This document shows positions 12,346-24,170 of a stretch of 64,000 bases of DNA, piece by piece. A program made the position numbers and the translations under genes. The notes under the pieces are model-generated. The model saw only the letters and a program-made list of their open reading frames with translations, was not told the DNA's origin and did no database searches. Numbering within the stretch: position 1 is the stretch's first letter; every line of letters begins with the position of its first letter. This DNA comes from Helopsaltes ochotensis (taxonomy: Eukaryota; Chordata; Aves; Passeriformes; Locustellidae), in assembly GCA_013400155.1 (NCBI GenBank), contig VXBM01001574.1, forward strand, positions 1 through 64,000, read 5' to 3'.

Positions 12346-15300
12346 TGCTGTCTAGTATTTAAATGACTTGGGGTTTAGATTTTTCTCATTCATGCATCAG
12401 TTTTGAAGCAAGCTTTTATCGTGGGAGTTGGGGTGGTGGAGGAAAATGCCAATGCAGCCTTTCCTGGCTGTTTTGCTGCCTCTCAGTTTCCTTGGGGGGA
12501 AGCCCAGCAGGCAACTGTATGTTAGCTCAGCAGATTTTTTTTTTGGTTTGAAAATATGAGGAAATGTTTACTGGACAAAGAGATTTGGTTAATACAAGGA
12601 ATTGCCTCTAGAATTTTTGAAATACACACTACTGATGGAAAAGAAAGCTCTTAGTTGCAGCTTTTGCCACTTTTGTGGCTGTAGATGAGTGACTAGCACA
12701 CTGACATGGTCTATGTGCTGTTTTGAAGAATCTGTCCTCTGCATACCTCTGATCAAGATATCAGTCACCTGATGTTTATACATTGCAGATATGAAACTAA
12801 GCATATGAAAGCTAACATAGTGTCATTTCAAAGTTGGTAGGTTTGGAGTTTGTATTGAGACTTACATGGATGCCATTAAAGTAGGTTTAAAGCACAGTTC
12901 TGATTTCTTTTTTAAGGGTCTAACTGCTAGCATATGAATTAAATTTCCATCTATTTTTTCTGACTTATTATGGGGTTTATAGGAAGAACTGCAAATATTT
13001 TTACAGTGGTGTTGTACTGTTTAACTACACACTGATTCAGAAGAGTCCGACTCATCAGCATTTCATTTTCTATCACTTTTAACATCAAAAGAGGTCTGGC
13101 TTTACAGAAACTTGGTTTTGAAAATGAAGTCTTTCTTTACTGCCTCATGCTCAGTGTCTACACCCACTAGTCACTTCTAAAAGGGTTAGTTTCCAGCATT
13201 GTAGAAATACATGAGCATCCCTTCAATTTGACATAGCTATTCTAATTTAGTGATGTCAGAAGCAAAGCTCCTTCTGTCTATAGCAGGGACTACAGAACCT
13301 TCCTTTTGCCTCAAATTTATGGTCCTTTGCTATAGGAACAGTGACCACACATAGTTTTTATTTGGCCCTATAAGTGTGAAAAGGTAGCTGTTTAAAACCT
13401 ATAATGTGTACTTTTGGTAAGAACTGAGTAAGTTTGAGGAATGGGCTTTGAGGTTTTAAAAAGGAGTTAAGCTTCTTTTACCTTTCATTAGACTTTTTTT
13501 TCTTCAAATTTTCTACTGTATCTGAGTATGGAGGTTTTTTTACGTCAAGAAAGTAAGTTATTTTGCATGTTGTTCAGCAATCCAAAACATGACCAGGGGC
13601 TGCACATGTCCACTTCTACGTTTCTGATCAGTGACTTGAATCAAAAATTCAACATTTTCCTACCTAAGGCTGATCCTGTAGTCTAAGCTAGTGAAGTCAC
13701 ACCATTTGGATATCTTGTGTGAGAAAAGAAACTGTCACCTGGTGAGCACTGAGAGAACATTTATTTTTGTCAGCTGTATACTTGATCATAAGAACCTAGG
13801 AGCACACAAATATCTGTAGAGCTATTTTAAACACATAGTAATGAGGTATTACATGTGCAAGGTTTTACATGTGTTCATGTCAGAGTATTTCTGCAGTAGC
13901 TTCACAGTGTGCTAATTGCGCATTACTGTGTTCTGTGCTGGGGGATTTTGCTGAGTCTTTCCTTACCTTTTGTTTGAGCATAGTGTTTTTTGTGATGCCA
14001 GTTTTAGTATTTATTTTTCATGAGGAGTTTTTCTCACTTCAGATTCCTGCCACTGTTTGCAAAATGTGTGTTTTCTAAGGAAGGCACAGGACTGGTGGCT
14101 GATGCCAAAGACAAGTCTCAGAACCAGCTTTCAAAGTCCCCTGTGTTCATGTGAACACTACAGCGTAAATAAATGCGGATGTGATCAGCTGCCTCAATGC
14201 CAAACACACTCAAGTGTCTGTTTTACCAGCCCTACCTTGTGTCCACATAGAGAAACTTTCCCTGAGAACTTTGTGGCTGATTTTACCGCAGTATCACCAA
14301 TAATGATTCTCTTGTGCTTGGTAACTTCATGTTGCCCTTAGTCCTGTGTTGTGTGGGGAACTTCTGCAGGCTGTGAATGTGCTATTATCTGGAAGAGAGT
14401 AACTGATTCATACTTTCTTTCGGATATTCCTGCTATGGTGTAATATCTGGTTTTAAATGTGCTGTTTCTAGGAAGCGTCCTGGGTGGCATTGTACGTGCT
14501 GTAATCAAAACAAGAGGGAATTTATTACATGTTAGGTTTTCTTCTCCCCACCCCCTCAGTCCCACTCACATTTCAACTTCAGCCTTTTCCTTGGACTTGA
14601 CTAAATTCCCCAAAGATATTATATAGAAGGAGGAGAGAAACTTTTCTGATGGGATAAGTTCTGATGCTCATCTTTCATCTGAAAACTAGTAACTGGGAAC
14701 ATCATGAATGTGGCACATTTTACCAAAGAAACCAGCATTTAAGAGCATTTGGAGTGGAGGAAGATTTGTGTACATATGAATATATAAATCTGTATGTCTG
14801 TTAATGAAAAAAGACTAAAGAAAAAGCTCTACCCCGATATGTGGAATTACTGCCAAAGAAGTAAACTCAAATTGTAATTTTTTACGTAGTATGCTTTTCT
14901 ATAGTGGAGTATTTCACAGCTGTTCCTGCTTTGTATGTGAGACTGAAGCCTGGGAAAGGCCCTTGTTTTGGCTGGTGAGTAGGGAGGAAGTGTTTGACAG
15001 CTCAGATGATGAAAGGTAGTTCTTGAAACTTAGTATATATCTGTATAGAAAGGTAGACTGATGACTGTTGTATGAACTCTGATTAAATATTGTATTATTC
15101 ATGTATTTTGCTTTTCACCCTTTGGACTGCTGGGCATAAAGAATATTTTTGCTCATCAGAAGGGCTATTACTAACTAAATACAGACCTCTTTGGGCAAGA
15201 GCAGTATTTGCTTGCAAGTCAGAATGTGCTGAAAATTTTATTCACTGCTTTGCAGCTTACTGAAAATTCTTATCAGCAGTTCTTTGTACAAGGTACTTGA

Positions 15301-17392
15301 TAACAATTAATTTCCACAGTTAATTCACGTAGTTAATTTCTCACTTTGGGACATCACTCAGCTTCATCGTGCTTTCCAGCTTTTGTGAGATGATTAGTAT
15401 TACTGAAGGAGCAATGACCTCAGTGGTACCTCTAGGTGAATTTAGAAATAATTTGGAGTGTTATAGCAGAATTTAATTTCTTTTAGCATCTGTCTCTAAA
15501 ACCACTTGCTTCTGTTTCTACAGAAAAGTAATGAAAATATGTATTGTGAGGAAAAAAAATATTTTTGCATTTTCATGACCTTTTAAGGTCTGTACAGTCA
15601 ACCACTTTCCCCAAATCAGCACAAACTCATGTTCTTTTAATTCTCCCTTGGACTCTGGCAGTACACTTAAAATTCTAACCAGCCGTGGTTCTGCCAGATC
15701 AGAACTGGACGCATATTCACCAAAACCCCACTGCTTTTTTGGCACCCACTTTGCCACTGAAAAATCATCTCTCCCTGAAGTCACAGTGTGTGTGCTGGTG
15801 TTGTTCATAGAATAATGTGGCATGTGCACTTGGTACCAAGCCTTTTGGAGTACAGGGGGCAAATGTTTCTGAAAGTGAATAAAAATCACGGAATATTTGT
15901 ACTTTTCCTTGAAACTTGGGCATAGGTGGAATATATATTCCTTTATTTACTTTGTAATGTAGACTAAAGCCAAGCTAAGACTGTAGCCCACTTTGATCTG
16001 TAAAAAGCATATCTTCCATGAACAAATTATTACAGTCGTTTACTTCCAAGAAGAGTGTTAGTGTACCGAGATGGAATTACTGAAAGATCCCTCCATTTGG
16101 GGTGAGGTATTGAACTCTCCCACTGTCTGCCTTGTAAGGTAACTGTGACATGATGGCATTTCCCAATGATTTCTTAAAGCATTCTAATGTCCTTTCATTC
16201 ATGTTGGGAATGAAGATAGAGAATTAGGGGGAGCACTGCAGTGAAAGTGGGTTTCCTTTCTTTATGGCTGTATCTGTCAAACTTTCAAACATAGCAAATG
16301 ATGCTCCACACAGACTCCCATTCTTCCAAAAGAAAGCAGTAAACAATTTCTCTTTAAATCAATGAAAAAGGCACCAGACTGCAAATATTAAACAAGTTTT
16401 TCTGGAAGACTGTAATTTTTGAATTTGAGTTTATTTAATACTGTCAGGAAACTTCAAATATAGACATATTTGATGTGCTGCCTCTATTGCAGACCCTTCA
16501 TTTTACATTCTTCTTGACACTGCCTTGGGTTTAGTCTGCAGTCTGATTACAGCACTCACTTATAATGTACCAGCAGGCATTATTGACTTTTGATGCTGAC
16601 TTTATAACTTCCTCAAAAAGTGTAAAATATTTGCTCAATATTTAAGCTTGATAGTTTCTTGCTCTGACATCTGGTTATTACCTATTATTAGCAAGTAACA
16701 GAGGCATCGTATATAAGGTAGGCACAAAGTCAGGTAGAGAAATGGAAAGTCTGAGCTGCTGCATATTTATTTACAGCGATGTGTTGTGGGACCAACTCTC
16801 TGGCTTTCCGTCTTTGGCCAGAGGTTCTGATATGAGACCAGTGCCGATAGCACCACACACCAGAGCAAAGCCTTCTCTCGTGTTGTACAGCCCAGAGGCT
16901 TTCTTGCCGCATCTCACTGCTCTTGAATGGGACATGAGAAGCTCCAGGCTTCAGCACTCCAGCTGTGGGCCCTGACTGGTGTGACACTTCTAGAGGGATC
17001 CGCTTTGATTTAGCTGGAGCAATGGTTAGTGACCTATTTCAGAGTCAGTAGCAGATGAACACACTGCCTAGTAGCTCTTGTCAAAGCTACTGCACTAGTA
17101 TGTGTAAAAGGACCAAGCTCAAAGCTGATTTTTCCTCAAAGAAATGACAGTCTTAAAAGAATATAGGCTATTAATAGGGTACAAGTAGAGTACAAGGAAA
17201 TGAGTGTCTTCTGTTCATCGGGGCAAGGCAGTGATAGAGCTGGCTTGTTTGTTTTTACGACTGACAAGATGGGACAATAAGATTTCCACTTCAATATTCA
17301 CATCAGCACTTTGTTGCCTTCCTTAGCTACTGCAGATAAATTTTTAACTCTCAGTTAACCATGTCAGCTAAAAGTTTGCAAATAAGTGAGTG
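12346..17392. other. MAN1A1 intron 1 segment between CR1 and LTR
   Basis: About 5 kb of AT-rich intron with no recognised exon, RNA or named repeat. It contains two minus-strand open frames that stand out: a 123-codon frame at 15518-15889 and a 54-codon frame at 16771-16935 inside a GC-richer patch at about 16780-16990. Both are listed as findings because I cannot assign them. The rest looks like unique intron. Confidence 0.6.
16771..16935 (-). other. Unassigned 54-codon open frame
   Basis: On the minus strand an ATG at 16935 opens 54 codons ending in TAA at 16771. The product would be small and basic at the start, with a short non-polar segment FALVCGAIGTGLI at residues 23-35 and a polar tail ending SWSHNTSL. 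It sits in a GC-richer patch of MAN1A1 intron 1. A stop lies in frame seven codons upstream of the ATG. The other minus frame and the plus strand are also open here, which weakens the coding case. No poly-A tail, intron or neighbouring exon supports it. It may be a fragment of a retrocopy, an unlisted exon, or chance. Confidence 0.15.
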
Positions 17393-18177
17393 TGTTGGGT
17401 TAACCCTGGGTGGAAGTCAGCCCACCAAAGCTGCTCTGTCTCTCCTCTCCTCAGCTGAACTGGTGAGAGAGAATAGAACAAAAGGCTCGTGGGTAGACAT
17501 AAGGACAGAGAGAGATCACTCACCAGTCACTGTCATGAGCAAAACATATCTCCAATATGTGGAGATAAAATCTGATTAGGTAACAAAAAGTAAACCCAAA
17601 TTTTAGAATACCTTTCCTCCACCCTTCTTTTCTTCCTGGGATTAGCTTCACTCCTAATTTTCTCTGCCTCCTCCCCCTCCAGTGGTGGAGGGGACAGTGA
17701 ATGGGGTTTGTGGCCAGTTCATCACGAATTGTCTCTGCTGCTCCTTTCTCCTCAGAGGCAGACTCAAATTCTTCCTCAGCTTGGGGTTCCTCCACCAGGA
17801 GACAGTCTTTCTCAAACTTCTCCAACATGAGTGCTTCCCACAGGCTAGAGTTCTTCATTAACTACTCTAGTGTGGGTCTCTTCCATGGGGTGCAGCCCTT
17901 CAGGAACAGACTGTTGTAGTTTATATACAGAGAATGATGTTCCGTGGTATGGAACATCCCTTTGCCCAGTTTGGTCACCTGTTCTGGCCATGCTCCCTCA
18001 CAGCTTCTTGTGCACCTGATGTCAGAGTTTGGGAAACTTGAAAAGTCCTTGATTTGAATAAGCACCACTTAGAGACAACGAAAACATTGGCATCAATGTC
18101 TCTTACTGAATCCAAAACTCAGCGCTGTACCAGCTACTGAGAAGAAAATTGACTCCATTCCAGCCAAAATCAAGACA
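17393..18177 (-). mobile_element. Solo LTR of an avian endogenous retrovirus (copy 1)
   Basis: About 785 bp of a long terminal repeat family that I recognise from bird genomes, antisense to MAN1A1. On the minus strand it begins TGTCTTGGTTTTGGCTGGAA at 18177 and ends GGGTTAACCCAACA at 17393, giving the canonical TG...CA ends. The U3-like part is about 250 bp and leads to TATATAAACT (17927-17918), the expected promoter position. Downstream there are imperfect ~35-45-bp tandem units with CATGGAAGAGACCCACACT-type cores (about 17895-17815). Near the end lies the conserved CTCGTGAGCC-like region complementary to 17485-17510. No retroviral gene lies on either side, so it is a solo LTR left by recombination. 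No clear target-site duplication is seen, consistent with age. Confidence 0.85.
17918..17927 (-). promoter_or_regulatory. TATA box of LTR copy 1
   Basis: The minus strand reads TATATAAACT here, about 250 bp inside the 5' (TG) end of the LTR, as expected at a U3/R boundary. It is preceded by GGGATGTTCCATACC, matching the conserved region just upstream of the TATA box in this LTR family. Any transcription would run leftwards, antisense to MAN1A1 intron 1. Activity is not shown by sequence. Confidence 0.5.
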
Positions 18178-21100
18178 CCAATACATATAGGTTTGCCATT
18201 CCATGTGCTTGGCAGCCCTAAATCACTGGACACAGGCAATGATGAATTGTTATAATTAACAGGAAACAACTAGATAACATTGTGTGCTACTCTAAACAAA
18301 TTATGTCAATACCTTCCAATGTATCCTGGTTTTAAAACAAACTTAAACGAACTGAAAACATTGCTAATTACAGATCCAAGCCACAATGTTCAATTGAGAT
18401 CTCTGTGTGTGGTCAGTCTTCTCTTTTGCATGTGGAGAAAATATGATTCAGCATTTTGTGAAAGTGAGCAGACAAAACAGACTTACAGATATGTCAGGAG
18501 GGGGTTTTTTTCTGGTAGTTTTCTTTCAAGTGGTCATTACAGGATGGAAACCTTGGAATGAAAAACCTATGTACTTTTACTGTGTTAGTCCCAAATACAG
18601 CAGCAGAAGAGCATTGGAAGAACTGAAAAGTCTTTCTCAAATTCTTTGATGTCAGAATAAAACATTTCACATTTTTTTTAAAATGTATTAGACCAACAAC
18701 TATTTCTTTCTCTTTAATTTTTGAACAGAGATATTGTGAAAGAATAACTTCTAGGAATGAAACATATTGCAGTTTTGAGAGGATTTTAAGAAGCTGTCTA
18801 AATAACTCATGTGTTCAACTTCTGTGCTCAAAAAAGAACTTTGTGTAGTTCTGGTGAAATGTTATATCCTTAGAAGGACTGAAACCTCTGTTGTCCTAAA
18901 CTGTCATCTCTAAAGCATGCTAATTTAATATGCTAAATGTTATATTTGAATCCTTAAAAGTTAAAAGTTCTGGATTTCTGCAATTTGATTCTGAAATCAG
19001 TAAATGTATGGAGACTGAGATCGTAGGCAGGTAACCTGCCTCTTACTGTCAAAAATCTAACACTCTCTTGAGTCAAAAAATTGCTGTTCATGAGCGTGGT
19101 ATGCAAACCAGATATTATGATAACACCTGGCTATTTTATGTAAGGTTTTTATGGATGGATCTAATGAAGTATTTCAGAGAAGATCAGAATTGCTTCCCCA
19201 TTTTAGAATGCAGGCACAAAGGTATAAAGCACGTTAGCTTCTTCTAATTCAAAGATAGGTGATCAAGTGAAGTCTATTCTCCACTAAAACAATCTTTACC
19301 AAAATGCATAATAAAAGCATACTTTGTTTCAAATTTTAAGATTGAATACAGTCCATGTTTTTTAGGGAAATACTGTGATGGGGAGAAAAAGATAATGGGT
19401 AAGACATCAGTTTTTATGGTATACTTAGTGGTGTTATTTACATCTATTCTGAGAAATATTCCTGTTTGTCAAATATAAGGCACATCAGATGAAACTACTA
19501 GGTGATAAAATCAGAACAGACCTGTTCTTTGCACATGATGTTGCAGAGCTGTAGGGATCTTTCTGCAGGATGTTATGAATATAAAAAATTCAAAGAAGTT
19601 CAGAAAACAGTTGAGTAATTTCGTGGAAGAAAACTCTACTGGGCATTATTAATCATGCAAGCATCAAATCTGGCTCTGAAAGTCTCCCACTCTGAAGCTC
19701 TGAACACTCCTATTACTCACAGGAAGTGTTTATTTGCTTGTACTATTCATAAGCATTTGTTAGGGGTAGGAAACTGTAGTAGCTACGCCTTTTAGACTCT
19801 GATCTAGCAGTCATTTTTTTAGTATCTTCTGAGAACTGGAATGGTTTTTGCCTGCCTTGTACTGAGAGAAATGTATTTTTGAGACAGGAAAAACAACCAA
19901 AAAAAAAAAAAAGTTCTAAATAAAGTTATTTGCATTGTTTCAGAATGGCACAAACAGAATTCATAACTTTCATGAACAGAGTTACATTAATATTACCCAA
20001 ATGCTCGTTTAATGAGCTATAAACATGGGGAAAGGTCTGCTCCATCCAGTATATTTTAAGACCTCAGGAGTCCTCTTTAGCTGTTCCCTCACCTGCAAGA
20101 GGGAGAGCACCCAGGTTCCCCCTCACTGCATTGATAATGCGCCCTCAAACACCTGATTTGTCTCTCCTTGTATTCCCTTCTCCTGTTCTTTGCTTTCCAA
20201 GTTCTTTCCATTTATCATCCTCATCACTTCCCAATCAATCAGCCTGGTTTCACTCTTCCCACTGCCTCAGCCCTGCTAAAGGCTAACAGTCTGTTATCTC
20301 TAGCACCTGCCTGCCCTTTGTCCTGTTGCTGTCTTGTCCGTGGTGCACAGGGCAGGGTGAGCCCTCTGCCTGTGGGCTGCCCCGCCTCTGTTATCTGCAG
20401 CATCTCGCACTTGGTGCTGGTGGTATCTCGCAGAGGCACCCCCAGCCTGGCAATGCCTTTCTCCTGCTGCCCTGCCACACAGCGTCTGGCAGTCTGTAGT
20501 TCTTTGCACCTGCACCCCCAAAAAGGCTGCAGAATAATACAGTTCACACGTACTTCTATGTTTGTAACCATAAATGTAGCTGAGGGATTCCTAAAGTCTT
20601 TCTATAAGAATAACTGCAGCTGTTTGCATTGGAGATTAGAAATACCAAGATTTCCAACTTGGTAGCTAGAAAAGGATAAGCTTGGAAAAGGGGTTGAGCC
20701 CAGAGCTGGATAGAGAACATTCCTGGTGGAAAAATTTGAGATTTAAGGGAGAAATGTGAGACTAAAGAACAATATATTTATTTTCAAAAAATGTTTCACC
20801 CAAAAGTAGAATTCAGAATTTACAAAAGTTACTCATGAGCAGGCGGTAAGCCAGAAATGAAAACTGACAGGACCTGTCAAGTAGGCTGCTGGGGAGTCTC
20901 CGTCCCTGCCTGCTCTGCTCCTCAGCCAGCAGCCTGCCTGGAAGGGGCTTGTCAAACTCATCTTTCTATCCACAGCAAGTGAAGTTGATGTGTTTTTTAC
21001 TTGTATATGTTTGGTTGGTTGGTTGAGGGAGAGCTGTTTGTAAACATGGGCAGTAGATTTCCAACAATGAACTTCATCCCTGGTTTTTCTCTACCAGACA

Positions 21101-21250
21101 CTTCGTGGCTTTGTGACCCGACGTAGGTGTTTTTAAAAATTATTATAATTATATGGATGTTTTCTTTTCACTTTTGCATATAATTGTGCTTATCTTTGAA
21201 GTATATCTTAGAAAAAAGCTGCGGAAAATCCCCTACATTATTTTTATAAG
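18178..21250. other. MAN1A1 intron 1 segment between LTR copy 1 and CR1
   Basis: About 3 kb of intron. The first 1.9 kb is AT-rich and featureless apart from an A homopolymer near 19898-19912. A GC-richer patch at about 20080-20530 carries a 165-codon plus-strand open frame (20168-20665) of low-complexity Ser/Cys/Leu/Pro composition, with overlapping open frames on the minus strand. I recognise no domain and regard it as noncoding. Confidence 0.6.
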
Positions 21251-21300
21251 ATGATTTGGGTTTGAATAAACCTTAAAAATCACCTAATTCCAAGCCCCTA
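21251..21300 (-). repeat. CR1 LINE 3'-end fragment
   Basis: The plus strand here reads like the reverse complement of the CR1 3' terminus: a GGGTTTGAATAAACCTTAAA block followed by ATCACCTAATTCCAAGCCCC, against the usual GGGTTGGAAAGGACC...ATCATCTAGTTCCAACCCCC. Only the last ~50 bp are recognisable. It lies about 430 bp left of a separate plus-strand CR1. Confidence 0.65.
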
Positions 21301-21484
21301 AAGTTTCAACTTCAGACTGAACTGTCCAAAACAGTTTGAGGAGAGCAAACTCGTCTGTACTGTAGTTTACATTAAGACTCTGTTTGATCTACATAAGAAA
21401 TCTTGAAATGCAAGTGAGGAATCAAGAGAAGTTCTGGGAGACTTGTGTGGTTTGACAAACCTGCCTGAAAAAAGCAAGAGAATT

Positions 21485-21501
21485 AAAAAAAAAAAAAAAA
21501 A
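21485..21501. repeat. A homopolymer
   Basis: A run of 17 A bases in intron 1. Nothing upstream resembles a retrocopy, so it is probably simple sequence rather than a processed tail. Confidence 0.9.
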
Positions 21502-21734
21502 GGAGTGGCTGGAAAGCAAGTCAGATCCACAGTTTTTTCTTTCTCTCAGTAGGTGGCTTTCCTGTTCCTTCTCAGGAAGGGTCCTACGGGTAGTTGTCGA
21601 ATGCATTGTATTATGGAGAAGCATCACACTTTCTCTATTTTTTATGATAGCTTATGTATTTTTGTGAGGCACCATATATGCTGAGAAACTGTAAGTTCAG
21701 ATGGCAGTGAAAAGCTAAAATTTTCACCCGTTGT

Positions 21735-22105
21735 GGGAGATGGGGCTGTTTAGCCTGGAGGATAGGAGGCTCAGAGGGGATGTTGTCACTCTCTACAACT
21801 GCCTGAAAGGAGGCTGTAGTGAGGTGAGGTTACTCTTCCCAGGTAACAAGCAATAGCACAAGAGGGAATAGCCTCAAGTTGCACCAGTGGGGGTTTACAT
21901 TGGGCATTAGGAAAAAATTTGTCACAGAAAGATTGTCAAGCCTTGAAACAGGCTTGACGGGAAGCCCCATCCCTGGAGGTGTTTAAAAGATATGTAGTTG
22001 TGATGCTTAGGGACCTATTTCCTTGGTGGCCTTAGCAGATCTGGGTTAAGGGAGGACTTGGCCTTAGAGGTCCTTTCCAACCTTAACAATTCTGAGACTA
22101 TATAA
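21735..22105 (+). mobile_element. CR1 LINE 3' fragment
   Basis: A well-preserved ~370-bp 3' end of a CR1 element in the sense orientation. It starts at GGGGCTGTTTAGCCTGGAGG (the codons for GLFSLE in the ORF2 C-terminus) and continues through CTCTACAACTGCCTGAAAGG, CAAGTTGCACCAG and CCATCCCTGGAGGTGTTTAA. It ends in GGTCCTTTCCAACCTTAACA and a degraded ATTCTGAGACTAT tail. Compared with the usual CR1 3' end, there is a small deletion near 21955, where the 'GTTGAGTCACC' part is missing. This is a 5'-truncated insertion, as is normal for CR1. Confidence 0.92.
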
Positions 22106-23984
22106 TGAGTCTCTGCTGGGGGTGTGTGTATCCCCTAATAACACTACAGTGCTTGAAAGTCATCATGCCATTGCCTGTGTCATAGATTGTGCAAACTAAA
22201 ATTATGTTCCATTTGTGCTGGGAAAACTGCATTTGACACACTTTTTGTTAACAGCTTAGGAAGCGCAGTATGAAGTTTGGGCCTCTATGACCATCTGCTT
22301 TAACAACCCTTACTTTTTCCACGTCTTTATTTTTATCTTGTTGCCCATTTTTCAGCCTTTCCATTGAGGAAAATTTCTTTATGCCTCTTAATTGAACCTT
22401 TTTTTTCCTCTCCTGCCAGAAGGTGTTTGGAACAGACCACTAGTACCTTTCATGGCTATTTTTATCTCATAATGGCTTTACGGTTTGGCATTCATTTTCT
22501 TGTACAACAGAACATCTAATTTCTTTTCACTGTCATGAAAACATGATCACAGGCATTCTCGATAGGCCTTCCCAAATTCACATGGAGTTGATGAACTATT
22601 AACCATCCTATGATTTGCTATATCATTTATATCTGCTTACTGCTGAGGAAGATTTGAAAATATGTAAGAAAAATACTGTGTAAAGCACTAATGTGCTGTG
22701 TATAGCACTGGAAGAGATACTACCTAAGGGTTAAATTAATTTTAGTACGTAAAAGCAGATTTGTTTCGATTTTTAAGTTTGTTTTTAAGCAGCATCCTTC
22801 CACAAAAGAATCCATGGTATAGTTGGACTTTTAATTGTAAAGCCATTATTTCCAAGATGCCAACATTACTCCAGCCTTACAGAAGAAAATATAGATACCA
22901 GTAGGTACATTTCACCTGTTGGGTATGGGGAAAGTGTATTATTACTGTTTTTGGAGATGTGTTTACATGAACTGGAAAGTTAATTTACCAATCCAACCAC
23001 TGTTTTGTATCATGTATATACTGTGGTTGTGGAATTAAGCAAAAAGCTTAAGGTCTCAGTGTCTTGTATTTCGGGAACTTGACCAGCGCTGAGTGTCAGG
23101 TTCCACAGGCCACCTAATCAAATAAAATGTTCCAAGAGGAAAAAAAAGAAAAGCCACATAAAGAATGGTAATGTTTAGGCAACTTACAACATCCATTTTG
23201 AATACTGTGAAAAAACTGCTGAGGGAAAACAGCTGATAGACATTTCCTGTTTTGGTGGTTATTTCATTGTTTGCACAGCTAGATGTGATGATTAATTTAC
23301 AGCAAGAAATTTTCACCTTAGAAAAGTTGCTACTATGCAACCCATGTTTTCTGGAGATAGTTTGAGAGTTGCAGAAATAAATATTTCTTAAAATAATATT
23401 TTTTCTGAAATCAAATGCAGCCCTAGAAAAGCTGTTTGATCAAATCTGACCAAGATAAGTAGATGTAAATGTGGAATGGGCAGAAATCATGAATTTGTAA
23501 ATGGCACTGGATCTTCATCACTTTTTGCCAGGGTCTGACTATCTTAACTGTTCTTCTTGGATCTTTCTATACTAATGCCATAAGTAGATAGCTCTTACTT
23601 CTTGTCAGAAATGAGCTGGCAGTGTTTTGCATAGCTGACGTATTTCTTTCAATATAGAAAATACCTTGAAATATTTCTGAAGGCTGGGAAAAGGCTTTAA
23701 CAATTCATGATTTTCATCTGGAATATTTTAAACAGCCACAATCCTGGGCTGAAATTTGAGTTGTGTCCATGTTGATCAGGAAAAGCAAGTCAATTTACTT
23801 GCCCCATAAAATGTGCATAAATATGTGCAATCCATCCTGAATTTGGTGGGATTGCAGGATAACTTGGTCTGGAGGTATGAGAAGGTCCTTGATCCAAGGT
23901 CAGACAGGTTTGCTTAGGTCTGTGCCTCCACAGTGCTGGAGCCCCCCAGAGCAGAGCTGGCACAGCCACCACAGGCAGCCCACA
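22106..23984. other. MAN1A1 intron 1 segment, nothing recognised
   Basis: About 1.9 kb of AT-rich intron between two CR1 fragments. No exon, RNA or named repeat is recognised. Confidence 0.6.
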
Positions 23985-24170
23985 CATCTGCCTCCCTGAC
24001 TCCTTGTCCTTGGGCACCATCTGAACCCTGCTAAATTTCATGAAGTTCTGGTTGGCCTGTTCTCCAGCCTGTTTTGACCTCTGGCAACAGCAGCCCTGTT
24101 CCCCCACCCCAAAGTGGTTGCTTACAAGCTTGATAAGGTTGCGCTGCCTCATATTCTTCAGGTGTCACCT
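23985..24170 (-). mobile_element. CR1 LINE internal fragment (ORF2 C-terminal part)
   Basis: A degraded piece of CR1 on the minus strand. The plus strand carries the reverse complements of known CR1 blocks in order: CTTGTCCTTGGGCACC near 24004; AAATTTCATGAAGTTCTGG near 24035, complementary to the codons for MKFN; CTCCAGCCTGTTTTGACCTC near 24064; and AGCTTGATAAGGTTGCGCTG near 24127, complementary to 'CACCCTCAGCAAG'. It is old and carries small gaps. Both 5' and 3' ends of the element are missing. Confidence 0.7.

Noticed and set aside
17520..17858. 112-codon minus-strand open frame
   Set aside because: Lies wholly inside the solo LTR, in its R/U5-like tandem region; not a known viral gene.
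20168..20665. 165-codon plus-strand open frame
   Set aside because: Low-complexity Leu/Ser/Cys/Pro composition in a GC-richer patch, overlapping minus-strand open frames, no domain or splice context.
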